50,897 nt of DNA from an uncultured Bacillota bacterium (GCA_958352855.1 CATWQE010000015.1:1-50897); one strand, 5' to 3'; counted from the first letter of the stretch, positions 1-8,865 are shown. The notes: generated from the sequence alone by a model not told the origin. A program made the numbers and translations.

Positions 1-538
1 GTGGTCCTAAGATTTTTGCTCCAATCAAAGCGCAAATTCCACCTACCATATGCACTGCTGTAGAACCGGCAAAATCATGAAAGCCCATCTGGGAGAGCCA
101 GCCTCCGCCCCAGATCCAGTGCCCTGAAATCGGATAAATCAGAAGAGAAATTGCCGCTGAATAAATACAGTAAGCGCTAAATTTGGTTCTCTCTGCCATT
201 GCTCCTGATACAATTGTGGCAGACGTTGCACAAAAGACCGTCTGAAAAACAACAAAAGCCCAAAGCGGAACACCTGAAGGAAGCACCTGACTGTAGTCCC
301 CCTGAATCAGCGGATCAAAAGAACCAATGATTCCGGAACTGCTTCCAAACATAATCCCGAATCCCACCAGCCAGAAGGCCGGCGTTCCGATACAAAAATC
401 CATCAGATTTTTCATCAGGATATTTCCCGTATTTTTAGTTCTGGTAAATCCGGCTTCACACATGGAGAATCCGGCCTGCATAAAAAAGACCAATGCAGCA
501 CCAAACAATACCCAAATTGTATTTACAGAACTATACAT
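1..538 (-). CDS. amt: Ammonium transporter Amt (N-terminal part, cut by window edge)
   Basis: Membrane channel for ammonium uptake. The visible 179 codons begin MYSSVNTIWVLFGAALVFFM, the usual first Amt helix, and contain the family signature DFAGSTAVHMVGG near the cut end, preceded by the Trp/Gly-rich GHWIWGGGWL stretch. The ATG at 538 follows GGAGAAAAGGAGTGG. The gene starts 31 bases after the glnN stop on the same strand with no terminator between, so ammonium import and its assimilation by GlnN are probably co-transcribed from the glnN promoter. The C-terminus lies outside the window. Confidence 0.95.
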   Translation of the reverse strand, partial: MYSSVNTIWVLFGAALVFFMQAGFSMCEAGFTRTKNTGNILMKNLMDFCIGTPAFWLVGFGIMFGSSSGIIGSFDPLIQGDYSQVLPSGVPLWAFVVFQTVFCATSATIVSGAMAERTKFSAYCIYSAAISLLIYPISGHWIWGGGWLSQMGFHDFAGSTAVHMVGGICALIGAKILGP

Positions 539-569
539 AGTAAACCACTCCTTTTCTCCTGAATGTCTT

Positions 570-2672
570 TTATTTCACGCTGAACAACAAGTCTCCATAG
601 GTTGGGAAAGGCCAGTATTTTTTCGCTGTAACGGTTTCCGCTTCATCACAGGCAACTCTTAATTCCTGCATTCTTGCTAATACCTTATCCCGAATTTCAC
701 ACGCTTGTGTTACAATCTCTTCCGCATTCTGGATTTCTACCAACGCTGTCTCCAGGGCATCTGTTCTGACTGCCATCTGATCCGTAAGAGTTGAAAGCTT
801 CTTAATCAGGCTGCTCTCATAGCGGCATGCCAGTGTCTCATCCACACTTTTTTTCGCAGAAGCTGTTCTGGCCAGCTCCATGGCATAGGCTTCTACTGCC
901 GGAATAATTTCTCTTTTTGCCATATCCACCATGGTATTTGCTTCTATTACAATGGTCTTGCAATAGTTTTCCAGCATAATCTCACATCTTGACTCCAGCT
1001 CTGTCTTAGAGAACACTTTATGTGAAGTAAGCATTCTGACATTCTTTTCATCTAACAGATGCGGCATACAGTCCGGTGTAGACGGATAGTTTACAAGTCC
1101 TCTTGTTTCTGTGGCTTCTTTTATCCATGCATCATCATAACCGTTTCCGTTGAATATAATCCGCTTATGATCTTTGATGGTTTTTTGAATCATGGCATGC
1201 AGGGCTTCCTCAAAGTTTTCTGCCTGTTCCAGTCTGTCTGCATAGATTTTCAGGCTTTCTGCCACTGCACTGTTAAGCATCATATTGGCACATGCAATGC
1301 TGTTGGAGGAACCAAGCATACGGAATTCAAATTTATTTCCAGTGAAAGCAAAGGGTGAAGTACGGTTTCTGTCTGTGGTATCCCTGTTAAATTTCGGAAG
1401 CACATCCACCCCAAGCTTCATTTGTGTTTTCTCTGCTCCTTCATAAGGAATATCTTTTTCAATGGCCTCTAAAACACCGTTTAACTCATCTCCCAAAAAC
1501 ATGGACACCACAGCAGGAGGAGCCTCATTTGCTCCAAGACGATGGTCATTTCCGGCAGTTGCTACAGACAGTCTCAGAAGATCTTGATAGTCATCTACAG
1601 CCTTGATCACTGCACACAGGAAGAGCAAAAACTGAGCGTTTTCATAAGGTGTTTCTCCCGGTGACAGCAGATTTACACCTGTATCTGTTGAAATAGACCA
1701 GTTATTGTGTTTTCCGCTTCCATTGACTCCTGCAAAAGGTTTTTCGTGGAGCAGGCAGACAAGCCCATGCTTTGCAGCTACTTTTTGCATGATTTCCATA
1801 GTAAGCTGGTTATGATCCGTAGCAATGTTGGTGGTTGTATAGATAGGAGCCAGTTCATGCTGTGCCGGAGCCACTTCGTTGTGCTGCGTCTTTGCAAGAA
1901 TACCAAGCTTCCAGAGTTCCTCATTTAAGTCAGACATATAAGCTTCCACCCTTGGTTTAATCACACCGAAATAATGATCATCCATTTCCTGGCCTTTTGG
2001 AGGTCTTGCACCAAACAAAGTACGTCCTGTAAATTGGAGGTCTTTTCTCTGGTCATACATTTCTTTTGTAATGAGAAAGTATTCCTGCTCCGGCCCTACA
2101 GAGGTAGTGACATAGTTTACCTTGTCATTACCAAAGAGACGGAGAATCCGAAGTGCCTGTTTATTCAGAGCCTTCATGGAACGAAGCAGTGGTGTTTTCT
2201 TATCCAGGGCTTCTCCTCCATAGGAACAAAAAGCAGTTGGAATACATAAGGTTTTTCCCTTAATAAATGCATAAGAGGTAGGATCCCATGCAGTATATCC
2301 TCTTGCCTCAAAGGTCGCTCTTAAACCACCGGAAGGAAAAGAAGAGGCATCTGGTTCTCCCTTAATCAGCTCTTTTCCGGAAAACTCCATGATAACGCCT
2401 CCGTTTGGAGAAGGAGATATGAAGCTGTCATGTTTTTCCGCTGTGATTCCGGTAAGAGGCTGAAACCAGTGGGTATAATGAGTTGCACCTTTGGATACCG
2501 CCCATTCCTTCATGGCCTCTGCAACTGCATCTGCCACGCTGCTGTCCAGCTTTACACCTTCGTCTATGGTTTTTCGCAAAGACTGGTACACTTTTGCAGA
2601 CAGGCTTGCTTTCATGACCCTGTCATCAAAAACCATACAGCCAAAATATTTTGAAACATTTTTTCTTTTCAT
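570..2672 (-). CDS. glnN: Type III glutamine synthetase GlnN
   Basis: ATP-dependent synthesis of glutamine from glutamate and ammonium in the cytoplasm. The 700-residue length is typical of the large GSIII class, not of GSI (about 440-470). Visible motifs are GPEQEYFL (193-200), EVAPAQHELAP (265-275) and the GSIII signature NGSGKHNNWS (317-326). The ATG at 2672 is preceded by GAAGGGAGG. The leader contains a consensus promoter, two hexaloop hairpins and two terminators (described separately), so expression is probably controlled by antitermination. Downstream amt is in the same transcription unit. The divergent neighbour is the trp operon. Confidence 0.97.
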   Translation of the reverse strand: MKRKNVSKYFGCMVFDDRVMKASLSAKVYQSLRKTIDEGVKLDSSVADAVAEAMKEWAVSKGATHYTHWFQPLTGITAEKHDSFISPSPNGGVIMEFSGKELIKGEPDASSFPSGGLRATFEARGYTAWDPTSYAFIKGKTLCIPTAFCSYGGEALDKKTPLLRSMKALNKQALRILRLFGNDKVNYVTTSVGPEQEYFLITKEMYDQRKDLQFTGRTLFGARPPKGQEMDDHYFGVIKPRVEAYMSDLNEELWKLGILAKTQHNEVAPAQHELAPIYTTTNIATDHNQLTMEIMQKVAAKHGLVCLLHEKPFAGVNGSGKHNNWSISTDTGVNLLSPGETPYENAQFLLFLCAVIKAVDDYQDLLRLSVATAGNDHRLGANEAPPAVVSMFLGDELNGVLEAIEKDIPYEGAEKTQMKLGVDVLPKFNRDTTDRNRTSPFAFTGNKFEFRMLGSSNSIACANMMLNSAVAESLKIYADRLEQAENFEEALHAMIQKTIKDHKRIIFNGNGYDDAWIKEATETRGLVNYPSTPDCMPHLLDEKNVRMLTSHKVFSKTELESRCEIMLENYCKTIVIEANTMVDMAKREIIPAVEAYAMELARTASAKKSVDETLACRYESSLIKKLSTLTDQMAVRTDALETALVEIQNAEEIVTQACEIRDKVLARMQELRVACDEAETVTAKKYWPFPTYGDLLFSVK

Positions 2673-2692
2673 AATGACCCTCCCTTCGTATT

Positions 2693-2746
2693 AAAAAAGG
2701 CAAGGATGCCTTTCCTGTTTTCCACATGAAAGACGCCCTTGCCTTT
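2693..2746 (-). terminator. Second intrinsic terminator in the glnN leader (attenuator)
   Basis: On the minus strand AAAGGCAAGG (2746-2737) pairs perfectly with CCTTGCCTTT (2705-2696), followed by a run of six T, about 20 bases before the glnN start. A weaker inner stem pairs GTCTTTC with GAAAGGC. Because it lies between promoter and gene it must be read through for expression. Its 5' arm is part of hexaloop hairpin B, so the two folds exclude each other. Confidence 0.8.
2729..2746 (-). promoter_or_regulatory. ANTAR-type hexaloop hairpin B, glnN leader
   Basis: The RNA reads AAAGGC-AAGGGC-GUCUUU: a 6-bp stem (one G-U) closing a six-base loop with A at position 1 and G at position 4, the loop signature known for ANTAR antiterminator targets. 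It is an exact 18-base repeat of hairpin A. The 5' half is also the 5' arm of the second terminator. ANTAR binding is inferred. Confidence 0.6.
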
Positions 2747-2751
2747 TATAG

Positions 2752-2786
2752 AAAAAGCGTCTCTGAGATTGTATTCTCAAAGACGC
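2752..2786 (-). terminator. First intrinsic terminator in the glnN leader (attenuator)
   Basis: On the minus strand GCGTCTTTGAGA (2786-2775), a six-base loop and TCTCAGAGACGC (2768-2757) form a 12-bp stem with one G-U pair, followed by TTTTTC. Its 5' arm shares GCGTCTTT with hexaloop hairpin A, so formation of A would disrupt it. Confidence 0.8.
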
Positions 2787-2796
2787 CCTTGCCTTT
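2779..2796 (-). promoter_or_regulatory. ANTAR-type hexaloop hairpin A, glnN leader
   Basis: Same 18 bases as hairpin B, placed almost at the predicted transcription start. The 3' half is also the 5' arm of the first terminator. The 32 bases separating A and B contain the rest of terminator 1. Whether A and B act as one two-hairpin site or as two tandem sites cannot be told from the sequence. Confidence 0.6.
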
Positions 2797-2805
2797 ACGT
2801 GTTGC

Positions 2806-2835
2806 ATGATAACACTGTATAAACCTCTTTGTCAA
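2806..2835 (-). promoter_or_regulatory. glnN-amt promoter
   Basis: On the minus strand TTGACA (2835-2830), an 18-base spacer, and TATCAT (2811-2806). This is a near-consensus housekeeping sigma promoter; transcription would begin near 2799, immediately before hairpin A. It lies back to back with the trp promoter, whose -35 box starts 48 bases away. Confidence 0.75.
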
Positions 2836-2883
2836 TGGCTTTTTTGTTTTTTTACAAGTACAAAATTTTCTTCAATTTTTTTA

Positions 2884-2912
2884 TTGACAAGCTTTTTTTT
2901 CAGTGCTATAAT
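2884..2912 (+). promoter_or_regulatory. trp operon promoter
   Basis: TTGACA (2884-2889), 17-base spacer, TATAAT (2907-2912): perfect consensus. Transcription would begin near 2919 and run into the T-box leader. A strong constitutive promoter fits control by downstream tRNA sensing. Confidence 0.85.
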
Positions 2913-2918
2913 CCAAAA

Positions 2919-3210
2919 TAATTTCATACAATAAACCGATGAAGCGGAGATAAAGGCAAGGATGCCTGTACAGAGAACCCGGATGCTGAGAAAGGGTGAG
3001 AAACAAATTGTCAAATGGACCGCTGAGGGTACAGTCAAAAGTATAAGTACTTCTTATACCCAGTATTCTGTAACGTGTAGGCATACGTCAGTTGCCGGGG
3101 ATATGTTGGTATCCCGCTAAGAGCGCAGGCTTTGCCTGTGAAGCAAGGTGGCACCGCGGATTTTTCATTCGTCCTTGACAGATTTTGTAATTCTGTCAGG
3201 GACTTTTTTA
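2919..3210 (+). ncRNA. Trp-specific T-box riboswitch leader of the trp operon
   Basis: The T-box sequence AAGGTGGCACCGCGGA is at 3145-3160; its TGGC bulge can pair with an uncharged tRNA end carrying a G discriminator, as bacterial tRNA-Trp has. At the base of stem I, GCGG (2944-2947) pairs with CCGC (3020-3023). Immediately 5' of the closing strand lies TGG (3016-3018), the Trp codon, in the expected specifier position. The leader ends in an intrinsic terminator. Uncharged tRNA-Trp should stabilise the antiterminator and switch on the trp genes. Specifier and downstream genes agree. Confidence 0.93.
3171..3210 (+). terminator. T-box regulated terminator
   Basis: GTCCTTGACAGA (3171-3182), a nine-base loop, TCTGTCAGGGAC and a T run. 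The stem lies 10 bases after the T-box sequence and 17 bases before the trpE start, the usual terminator position in T-box leaders. Confidence 0.92.
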
Positions 3211-3226
3211 TTAGGAGGACAAGCTT

Positions 3227-4693
3227 ATGAACATTACGCCAACACTGAAAGAGGTACAGCACATAGCAGCAGAAGGAATTTATCAGATGCTTCCTGTAAG
3301 CTGCGAGATTTTATCGGACTTTACAACTCCTATGGAAACCATGAAAATCCTAAAACAGGTTTCTACCCATTGTTATCTGCTGGAATCGGCTGCTCCTCAG
3401 GAACAATGGGGACGCTACACTTTCCTGGGATTTGATCCAAAGCTGGAAATCACCTGCAGAAACGGAAACCTGAAAATCGGAGACCTGAAACTGAAAACCA
3501 GGCATCCTTCCGACTACATCCGTCAGATTCTGGCTGACCGGAAAAGTCCGAAATTTTCTTACCTTCCACCCTTTACCGGCGGTCTGGTGGGATACTTTTC
3601 TTATGATTATTTCGGATACACAGAACCTTCTGTACCTGGATATCCAGAGGATGAGCATGCTTTCCAAGATGTGGATCTAATGCTTTTTGATAAAGTCATT
3701 GCCTTTGACCATCTCCGCCAAAAGCTCATTCTCATCGTAAATATGGAGTTAGAAGAACCGGAAACAGGATATCACAAAGCGGTGCTGGAGCTGGAACAGC
3801 TTATCCGGCTGCTGCGGCAAGGAAAAAAGAAAGAAGAACCAGGTGGAAAAATGCTGGATAAACCGGTTGTTCTCTTTAACAAAGAGCAGTTTTGTTCTAT
3901 GGTAGAAAAAGCAAAACAGTCCATTAAAGAAGGGGATATTTTTCAGATTGTTCTGTCTAATTATTTTCATGCGCCTTTTCAGGGAAGCCTGCTCAATACC
4001 TATCGGCTTCTGCGCACCATGAATCCTTCTCCCTATATGTTTTACTTCTCCGGTACGGATGTAGAAGCGGCAGGAGCTTCCCCTGAGACCCTGGTAAAAC
4101 TGGAAAACGGTGTTCTCCACACGTTTCCTCTTGCGGGAACCAGACCAAGGGGCAATACCAAAGAGCAGGACAAACTACTGGAGCAGGAGCTGCTGGCAGA
4201 TGAGAAGGAATTGGCTGAGCACAATATGCTGGTAGATTTGGGAAGAAATGATCTTGGAAAAATCAGCAGGATTGGCTCCGTTCAGGTAGAAAAATTTCAT
4301 ACCATCCAGCGTTTCTCCCATGTGATGCACATTGGCTCCACCATTCGCAGTGAAATTCGTGAAGAAAAAGATGCCCTGGATGCCATTGAAGCAGTCCTTC
4401 CGGCGGGAACTCTGTCCGGAGCGCCGAAAATCAGAGCCTGCCAGCTTATCCGTCATCTGGAAAACAACAAACGGGGAATGTATGGCGGCGCTATTGGCTA
4501 CATAGCTTTCACCGGCAATATGGATACCTGCATTGCCATACGTATTGCCTATAAAAAAGACGGACAAGTGTATGTACGAAGCGGAGCTGGAATCGTAGCA
4601 GATTCCGTACCGGAAAAAGAATATGAAGAGTGCCTGAATAAAGCCAGGGCTTCCCTGCATGCACTGGAACTGGCACAGGAGGAGGACTTATGA
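3227..4693 (+). CDS. trpE: Anthranilate synthase component I
   Basis: Converts chorismate, with ammonia from TrpG, to anthranilate, the first committed step of tryptophan synthesis. The 488 residues include the LLESA tryptophan-binding (feedback) motif at 51-55, AGASPETL near 282, LAGTRPRG (302-309), and the chorismate-binding segment LPAGTLSGAPKIRA (391-404). The ATG follows TTAGGAGGACAAGCTT directly after the T-box terminator. It overlaps trpG by ATGA, indicating translational coupling. Feedback inhibition by Trp is likely in addition to T-box control. Confidence 0.97.
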   Translation: MNITPTLKEVQHIAAEGIYQMLPVSCEILSDFTTPMETMKILKQVSTHCYLLESAAPQEQWGRYTFLGFDPKLEITCRNGNLKIGDLKLKTRHPSDYIRQILADRKSPKFSYLPPFTGGLVGYFSYDYFGYTEPSVPGYPEDEHAFQDVDLMLFDKVIAFDHLRQKLILIVNMELEEPETGYHKAVLELEQLIRLLRQGKKKEEPGGKMLDKPVVLFNKEQFCSMVEKAKQSIKEGDIFQIVLSNYFHAPFQGSLLNTYRLLRTMNPSPYMFYFSGTDVEAAGASPETLVKLENGVLHTFPLAGTRPRGNTKEQDKLLEQELLADEKELAEHNMLVDLGRNDLGKISRIGSVQVEKFHTIQRFSHVMHIGSTIRSEIREEKDALDAIEAVLPAGTLSGAPKIRACQLIRHLENNKRGMYGGAIGYIAFTGNMDTCIAIRIAYKKDGQVYVRSGAGIVADSVPEKEYEECLNKARASLHALELAQEEDL

Positions 4694-5259
4694 TCTTATT
4701 AATTGATAATTATGACAGCTTCTCTTTTAATCTTTATCAGTTTCTCGGAGAATGGAATCCCGATATTCTGGTAGTTCGAAATGATGAAATGACGCTGGAA
4801 GAAATCCAGGAAAAGCAACCTAATAAAATCGTACTTTCTCCCGGTCCCGGCAGACCGGAGGATGCGGGAAACATTATTGATGTGGTAAAGACCCTGGGAA
4901 AAGACATCCCCATACTCGGCGTGTGCCTGGGACATCAGGCTATTTGCTCTGCTTTTGGGGCTTCCATTGTCTATGCCGGACAGATGATGCACGGAAAGCA
5001 GTCTGAAATCAGCCTGGATTTAACCTGTCCGCTGTTTCATGGTTGCAAAAGCAAAAGTCTTGTAGGAAGGTACCACTCTCTCGCTGCCGCACCCCATACA
5101 CTTCCGGATTCCCTGAAAGTAACTGCTCTTACCTCAGATGGGGAAATTATGGGTGTGCAGCATCAGGAATATCCCATTTTCGGCGTACAGTTCCATCCGG
5201 AATCTGTCATGACTCCAGAAGGAAAAACCATGATCAAAAATTTTATAAAGGAGATATGA
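4690..5259 (+). CDS. trpG: Anthranilate synthase component II (glutamine amidotransferase)
   Basis: Class I glutamine amidotransferase that supplies ammonia to TrpE. 189 residues, the length of a free-standing TrpG not fused to TrpD. The oxyanion motif SPGPGRP is at 50-56, nucleophile Cys79 sits in GVCLGHQ, and the His/Glu pair is in QFHPES (His169, Glu171). It could also serve PabB, since a dual role is common in Firmicutes, but its place between trpE and trpD argues for tryptophan. The start overlaps the trpE stop (ATGA). Confidence 0.96.
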   Translation: MILLIDNYDSFSFNLYQFLGEWNPDILVVRNDEMTLEEIQEKQPNKIVLSPGPGRPEDAGNIIDVVKTLGKDIPILGVCLGHQAICSAFGASIVYAGQMMHGKQSEISLDLTCPLFHGCKSKSLVGRYHSLAAAPHTLPDSLKVTALTSDGEIMGVQHQEYPIFGVQFHPESVMTPEGKTMIKNFIKEI

Positions 5260-5262
5260 ACC

Positions 5263-6291
5263 ATGATTAAAGAAGCCATTGTAAAAATTGTAGACAAAGA
5301 AGACCTGACCTATGATGAGGCTTATGAGGTGATAAATGAAATCATGAGCGGAAAGACAACGCCTACACAAAACGCTGCATTTCTTGCTGCACTGTCTACC
5401 AAAAGTGCCAGGGCAGAAACCACGGATGAAATCGCAGGGTGTGCTTCCTCCATGAGAGCCCACGCCATAAAAGTCGATACCGGTATGGAACTTTTCGAAA
5501 TCGTAGGTACTGGAGGCGACAATGCACACAGCTTTAATATCTCCACAACCTCTGCACTTGTGGCAGCGGCAGGAGGAATGAAGGTAGCCAAGCACGGAAA
5601 CAGGGCAGCCTCCTCCCAGTGCGGTACAGCAGACTGCCTGGAAGCTCTGGGGGTAAATATCCACCAGACACCAGAAAAATGTGTTGAGCTTCTGAAAAAA
5701 GCAGGAATGTGTTTCTTCTTTGCACAGGACTATCATACTTCCATGAAATATGTGGGAGCCATCCGCAAAGAACTGGGCTTCCGTACTGTATTTAATATTC
5801 TTGGTCCCCTGACTAACCCGGGAACACCATCCATGCAGCTTCTTGGCGTGTATGACGAATATCTTGTGGAACCTCTTGCCCAGGTTCTGATTAATCTTGG
5901 TGTGAAACGCGGCATGGTGGTGTACGGACAGGATAAACTGGATGAAATTTCCCTGAGTGCTCCTACTACAATCTGTGAAATCCGTGATGGCTGGTTTAAG
6001 ACTTCTGTAATCGCTCCGGAGGATTTCGGCTTTCAACGGTGCACCCGGGAGGATCTAAAGGGAGGGACCCCAAAAGAAAATGCAGACATTACCCTGGATC
6101 TTCTAAAGGGTGAAAAAGGCCCAAAAAGAAATGCGGTGTTAATGAATGCAGGGGCTGCACTGTATATCGGAGGAAAAGCTGAAACCTTAAAGGATGGAAT
6201 TGCTCTTGCCGGGGAACTGATTGATTCCAAGAAGGCTCTTGCAGTACTGGAAAAGCTGATTCAAATCAGCAATCAGGAGGTGATGGTATGA
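5263..6291 (+). CDS. trpD: Anthranilate phosphoribosyltransferase
   Basis: Transfers phosphoribose from PRPP to anthranilate. 342 residues, the normal length. The PRPP-binding GTGGD motif is at 82-86, followed by SFNIST, KHGNRAASS (110-118) and GPLTNPG, all diagnostic of TrpD. The start lies 3 bases after trpG with AAAGGAGATATGAACC upstream. The stop overlaps the trpC start (ATGA). Third enzyme-encoding gene of the operon. Confidence 0.97.
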   Translation: MIKEAIVKIVDKEDLTYDEAYEVINEIMSGKTTPTQNAAFLAALSTKSARAETTDEIAGCASSMRAHAIKVDTGMELFEIVGTGGDNAHSFNISTTSALVAAAGGMKVAKHGNRAASSQCGTADCLEALGVNIHQTPEKCVELLKKAGMCFFFAQDYHTSMKYVGAIRKELGFRTVFNILGPLTNPGTPSMQLLGVYDEYLVEPLAQVLINLGVKRGMVVYGQDKLDEISLSAPTTICEIRDGWFKTSVIAPEDFGFQRCTREDLKGGTPKENADITLDLLKGEKGPKRNAVLMNAGAALYIGGKAETLKDGIALAGELIDSKKALAVLEKLIQISNQEVMV

Positions 6292-7070
6292 ACATCTTAG
6301 AGCAGTTAGCTGCCCATGCAAGGGAGCGTACCGAACAGGCAAAAAAAAGCATCTCCCTGTCTGAACTTCGCCAAACAGCCCTATCCCTTCCAAAAGGAAC
6401 CTTTCCCTTTGAGGCAGCACTGAGAAAACCTGGTCTCTCCTTTATCTGCGAATGTAAAAAAGCATCTCCTTCTAAGGGAGTGATCGCACCAGATTTTCCC
6501 TACCTTCAGATTGCAAAAGATTATGAAGCAGCCGGGGCAGATGCCATTTCCGTCCTGACAGAACCAAGATGGTTTCTGGGAAGTGATGAATATCTAAGAG
6601 GAATTGCAGAACAGGTATCTGTGCCATGTCTCAGAAAGGACTTTCTTGTAGATGAATATATGATTTACCAGGCAAAGGTTCTGGGGGCATCTGCCGTTCT
6701 TCTGATCTGTTCTCTCCTCTCTCAGGAGCAGATAAAAGAATACCTGGAGATTTCCAAAGAGTTGGGGCTTTCTGCCCTGACAGAGGCACATAATGAAGAA
6801 GAGGTGGAAAAAGCCCTCTGTGCCGGAGCTACTATTGTGGGCGTTAATAACCGGAATTTAAAGGATTTTTCGGTAAATACAGAGAACAGCCGGAGTCTGA
6901 GACAAATGGTGCCCAGGGACATTCTCTTTGTTTCGGAAAGCGGTATTCAAAATGCAGGAGATGTAGCAGCAATCCGGGAAACCGGTGCAGATGCCCTTTT
7001 GATCGGGGAAGCATTCATGAAAGCCAAAAATAAAAAAGCACTGCTTTTAGAACTGCGAGGCAGCCTATGA
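6288..7070 (+). CDS. trpC: Indole-3-glycerol phosphate synthase
   Basis: Closes the indole ring from carboxyphenylaminodeoxyribulose phosphate. 260 residues, a single-domain TrpC not fused to TrpF. A beta/alpha-barrel with the N-terminal CECKKASPSKG motif (catalytic Lys), LRKDFLVDEYMI, VGVNNRNL and a C-terminal LIGEAFM phosphate-binding segment. It overlaps both trpD and trpF by 4 bases, so translation is probably coupled along the operon. Confidence 0.97.
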   Translation: MNILEQLAAHARERTEQAKKSISLSELRQTALSLPKGTFPFEAALRKPGLSFICECKKASPSKGVIAPDFPYLQIAKDYEAAGADAISVLTEPRWFLGSDEYLRGIAEQVSVPCLRKDFLVDEYMIYQAKVLGASAVLLICSLLSQEQIKEYLEISKELGLSALTEAHNEEEVEKALCAGATIVGVNNRNLKDFSVNTENSRSLRQMVPRDILFVSESGIQNAGDVAAIRETGADALLIGEAFMKAKNKKALLLELRGSL

Positions 7071-7678
7071 CAAAAATCAAGCTTTGCGGAATTTCCAGAC
7101 CTGAGGACATTATGGCTGTAAACCAGTGGAAACCAGATTATATTGGCTTTGTATTTTATAAAAAAAGTGTGCGGTGTGTTTCTCCCGAAAACGCCAGAAG
7201 ATTAAAGGAACAACTGCTGCCGGGGATTCTGAGCGTAGGTGTCTTTGTGAACGAAGCTCCTGAAGTCATTGCAGGGCTTCTTGAAGAAGGCGTCATTGAT
7301 GCCGCACAGCTCCATGGACAGGAGAATTCCCAATATCTTCATACCCTTCGGGAACTTACCTGCCACCCTTTGATACAAGCCATTCAGATTCATTCCAGGG
7401 ATGATTTGTACAAAGCCGCAGATAATACAGCAGATTTTCTGCTTCTGGATTCCGGAGCAGGCACAGGCCAGACCTTTGACTGGAATCTCTTAAAAAACAT
7501 CCGCCAGGATTTTTTTCTGGCAGGAGGGCTGGATGCTCAAAATGTGACAGACGCAATTTGCCAGGTTCACCCTTATGGGGTGGACGTAAGCTCAGGTATT
7601 GAAACCAATGGAAAAAAGGATAAGGATAAAATAGCAGCTTTTGTAGCTGCGGTAAGAAAGAGAGGAGAAAAGCTATGA
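7067..7678 (+). CDS. trpF: Phosphoribosylanthranilate isomerase
   Basis: Amadori isomerisation of phosphoribosylanthranilate. 203 residues with the catalytic Cys in the N-terminal KLCGISRPED, DAAQLHGQE, and the phosphate-binding LAGGLDAQNV and GVDVSSGIE segments near the C-terminus, all typical of TrpF. Start and stop both overlap neighbours by ATGA. Confidence 0.96.
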   Translation: MTKIKLCGISRPEDIMAVNQWKPDYIGFVFYKKSVRCVSPENARRLKEQLLPGILSVGVFVNEAPEVIAGLLEEGVIDAAQLHGQENSQYLHTLRELTCHPLIQAIQIHSRDDLYKAADNTADFLLLDSGAGTGQTFDWNLLKNIRQDFFLAGGLDAQNVTDAICQVHPYGVDVSSGIETNGKKDKDKIAAFVAAVRKRGEKL

Positions 7679-8865
7679 CAAATTCCAAAGGACGCTTTGG
7701 CATTCATGGAGGACAGTATATTCCCGAAACCTTGATGAATGCTGTGATTGAACTGGAAAAAGCCTATGACTTTTATAAACAGGACCCTGCCTTTAACCGG
7801 GAATTAAGCCAGTTATTTCAGGATTATGCAGGAAGACCTTCCCGGCTTTATTATGGGGAAAAGATGACCCGTAATCTGGGAGGTGCTAAAATTTACCTGA
7901 AGCGGGAAGATTTGAACCACACAGGGGCACATAAAATCAACAATGTACTGGGACAGGCACTGCTGGCTAAGAAAATGGGAAAGACAAGGCTGATTGCTGA
8001 AACCGGAGCCGGACAGCATGGCGTTGCAACTGCAACTGCTGCTGCCCTGTTCGGTATGGAATGTAAGGTATTTATGGGGGAAGAGGATACCATAAGACAG
8101 GCTTTAAATGTTTACCGCATGAGGCTGTTAGGCGCTGAAGTTGTTCCGGTAAAAAGCGGTACTGCCACCTTAAAGGATGCTGTCTCAGAGGCCATGCGGG
8201 AATGGACTTCCCGAATCTCTGATACCCATTACTGTCTTGGTTCTGTCATGGGTCCACATCCCTTTCCTACTATTGTGCGGGATTTTCAGGCTGTAATTTC
8301 AAAAGAAATCAAAGAGCAGATTTTAGAAAAAGAGGGAAAACTTCCAGACGCTGTGCTTGCATGTGTGGGAGGCGGTTCTAACGCCATAGGAAGCTTCTAT
8401 CATTTCATAGAAGACAGAGAGGTTTCTCTGATTGGCTGTGAAGCCGCAGGACGGGGTGTTCATACCAAAGAAACAGCAGCCACCATTGCAACTGGAAAAC
8501 CTGGTATTTTCCATGGTATGAAATCCTATTTCTGTCAGGATGAATATGGACAGATTGCCCCTGTGTATTCTATTTCTGCAGGACTTGATTATCCTGGTGT
8601 GGGACCTGAGCATGCTTATCTTTATGATATTGGCCGCGCCCAGTATGTGCCGGTTACAGACGAAGAAGCAGTATGCGCCTTTGAGTATCTGGCTAAAACA
8701 GAAGGCATTATTCCGGCTATTGAATCTGCGCACGCTGTGGCACATGCCATTAAGCTTGCGCCCACTATGAAAAAAGACCAGATACTTGTAATCACCATCT
8801 CCGGACGAGGAGATAAAGACTGCGCTGCCATTGCGCGCTATAGAGGGGAGGATCTTCATGAGTAA
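7675..8865 (+). CDS. trpB: Tryptophan synthase beta chain
   Basis: PLP-dependent condensation of indole with serine. 396 residues, the TrpB1 type that pairs with TrpA. PLP Lys87 lies in HTGAHKINN; the phosphate-binding loop GGGSNAIG and the serine-handling ETGAGQHG segment are present. The last codons overlap the trpA start region, as expected for subunits of an alpha2beta2 complex. Confidence 0.97.
   Translation: MTNSKGRFGIHGGQYIPETLMNAVIELEKAYDFYKQDPAFNRELSQLFQDYAGRPSRLYYGEKMTRNLGGAKIYLKREDLNHTGAHKINNVLGQALLAKKMGKTRLIAETGAGQHGVATATAAALFGMECKVFMGEEDTIRQALNVYRMRLLGAEVVPVKSGTATLKDAVSEAMREWTSRISDTHYCLGSVMGPHPFPTIVRDFQAVISKEIKEQILEKEGKLPDAVLACVGGGSNAIGSFYHFIEDREVSLIGCEAAGRGVHTKETAATIATGKPGIFHGMKSYFCQDEYGQIAPVYSISAGLDYPGVGPEHAYLYDIGRAQYVPVTDEEAVCAFEYLAKTEGIIPAIESAHAVAHAIKLAPTMKKDQILVITISGRGDKDCAAIARYRGEDLHE

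Noticed and set aside
2500..2900. Possible mobile element because of repeated GGCAAGG/CCTTGCC blocks
   Set aside because: The repeats are explained by the two leader hairpins and the terminators; no transposase or target duplication is present.
2940..2960. AAAGGCAAGG in the trp leader resembles the glnN hairpin sequence
   Set aside because: It lacks the 3' GTCTTT strand and lies in stem I of a clear T-box; the resemblance is limited to ten bases.
5134..6036. A 300-codon frame antisense to trpD
   Set aside because: It is the mirror of a perfectly conserved enzyme gene, has no ribosome site and shows no domain I recognise.
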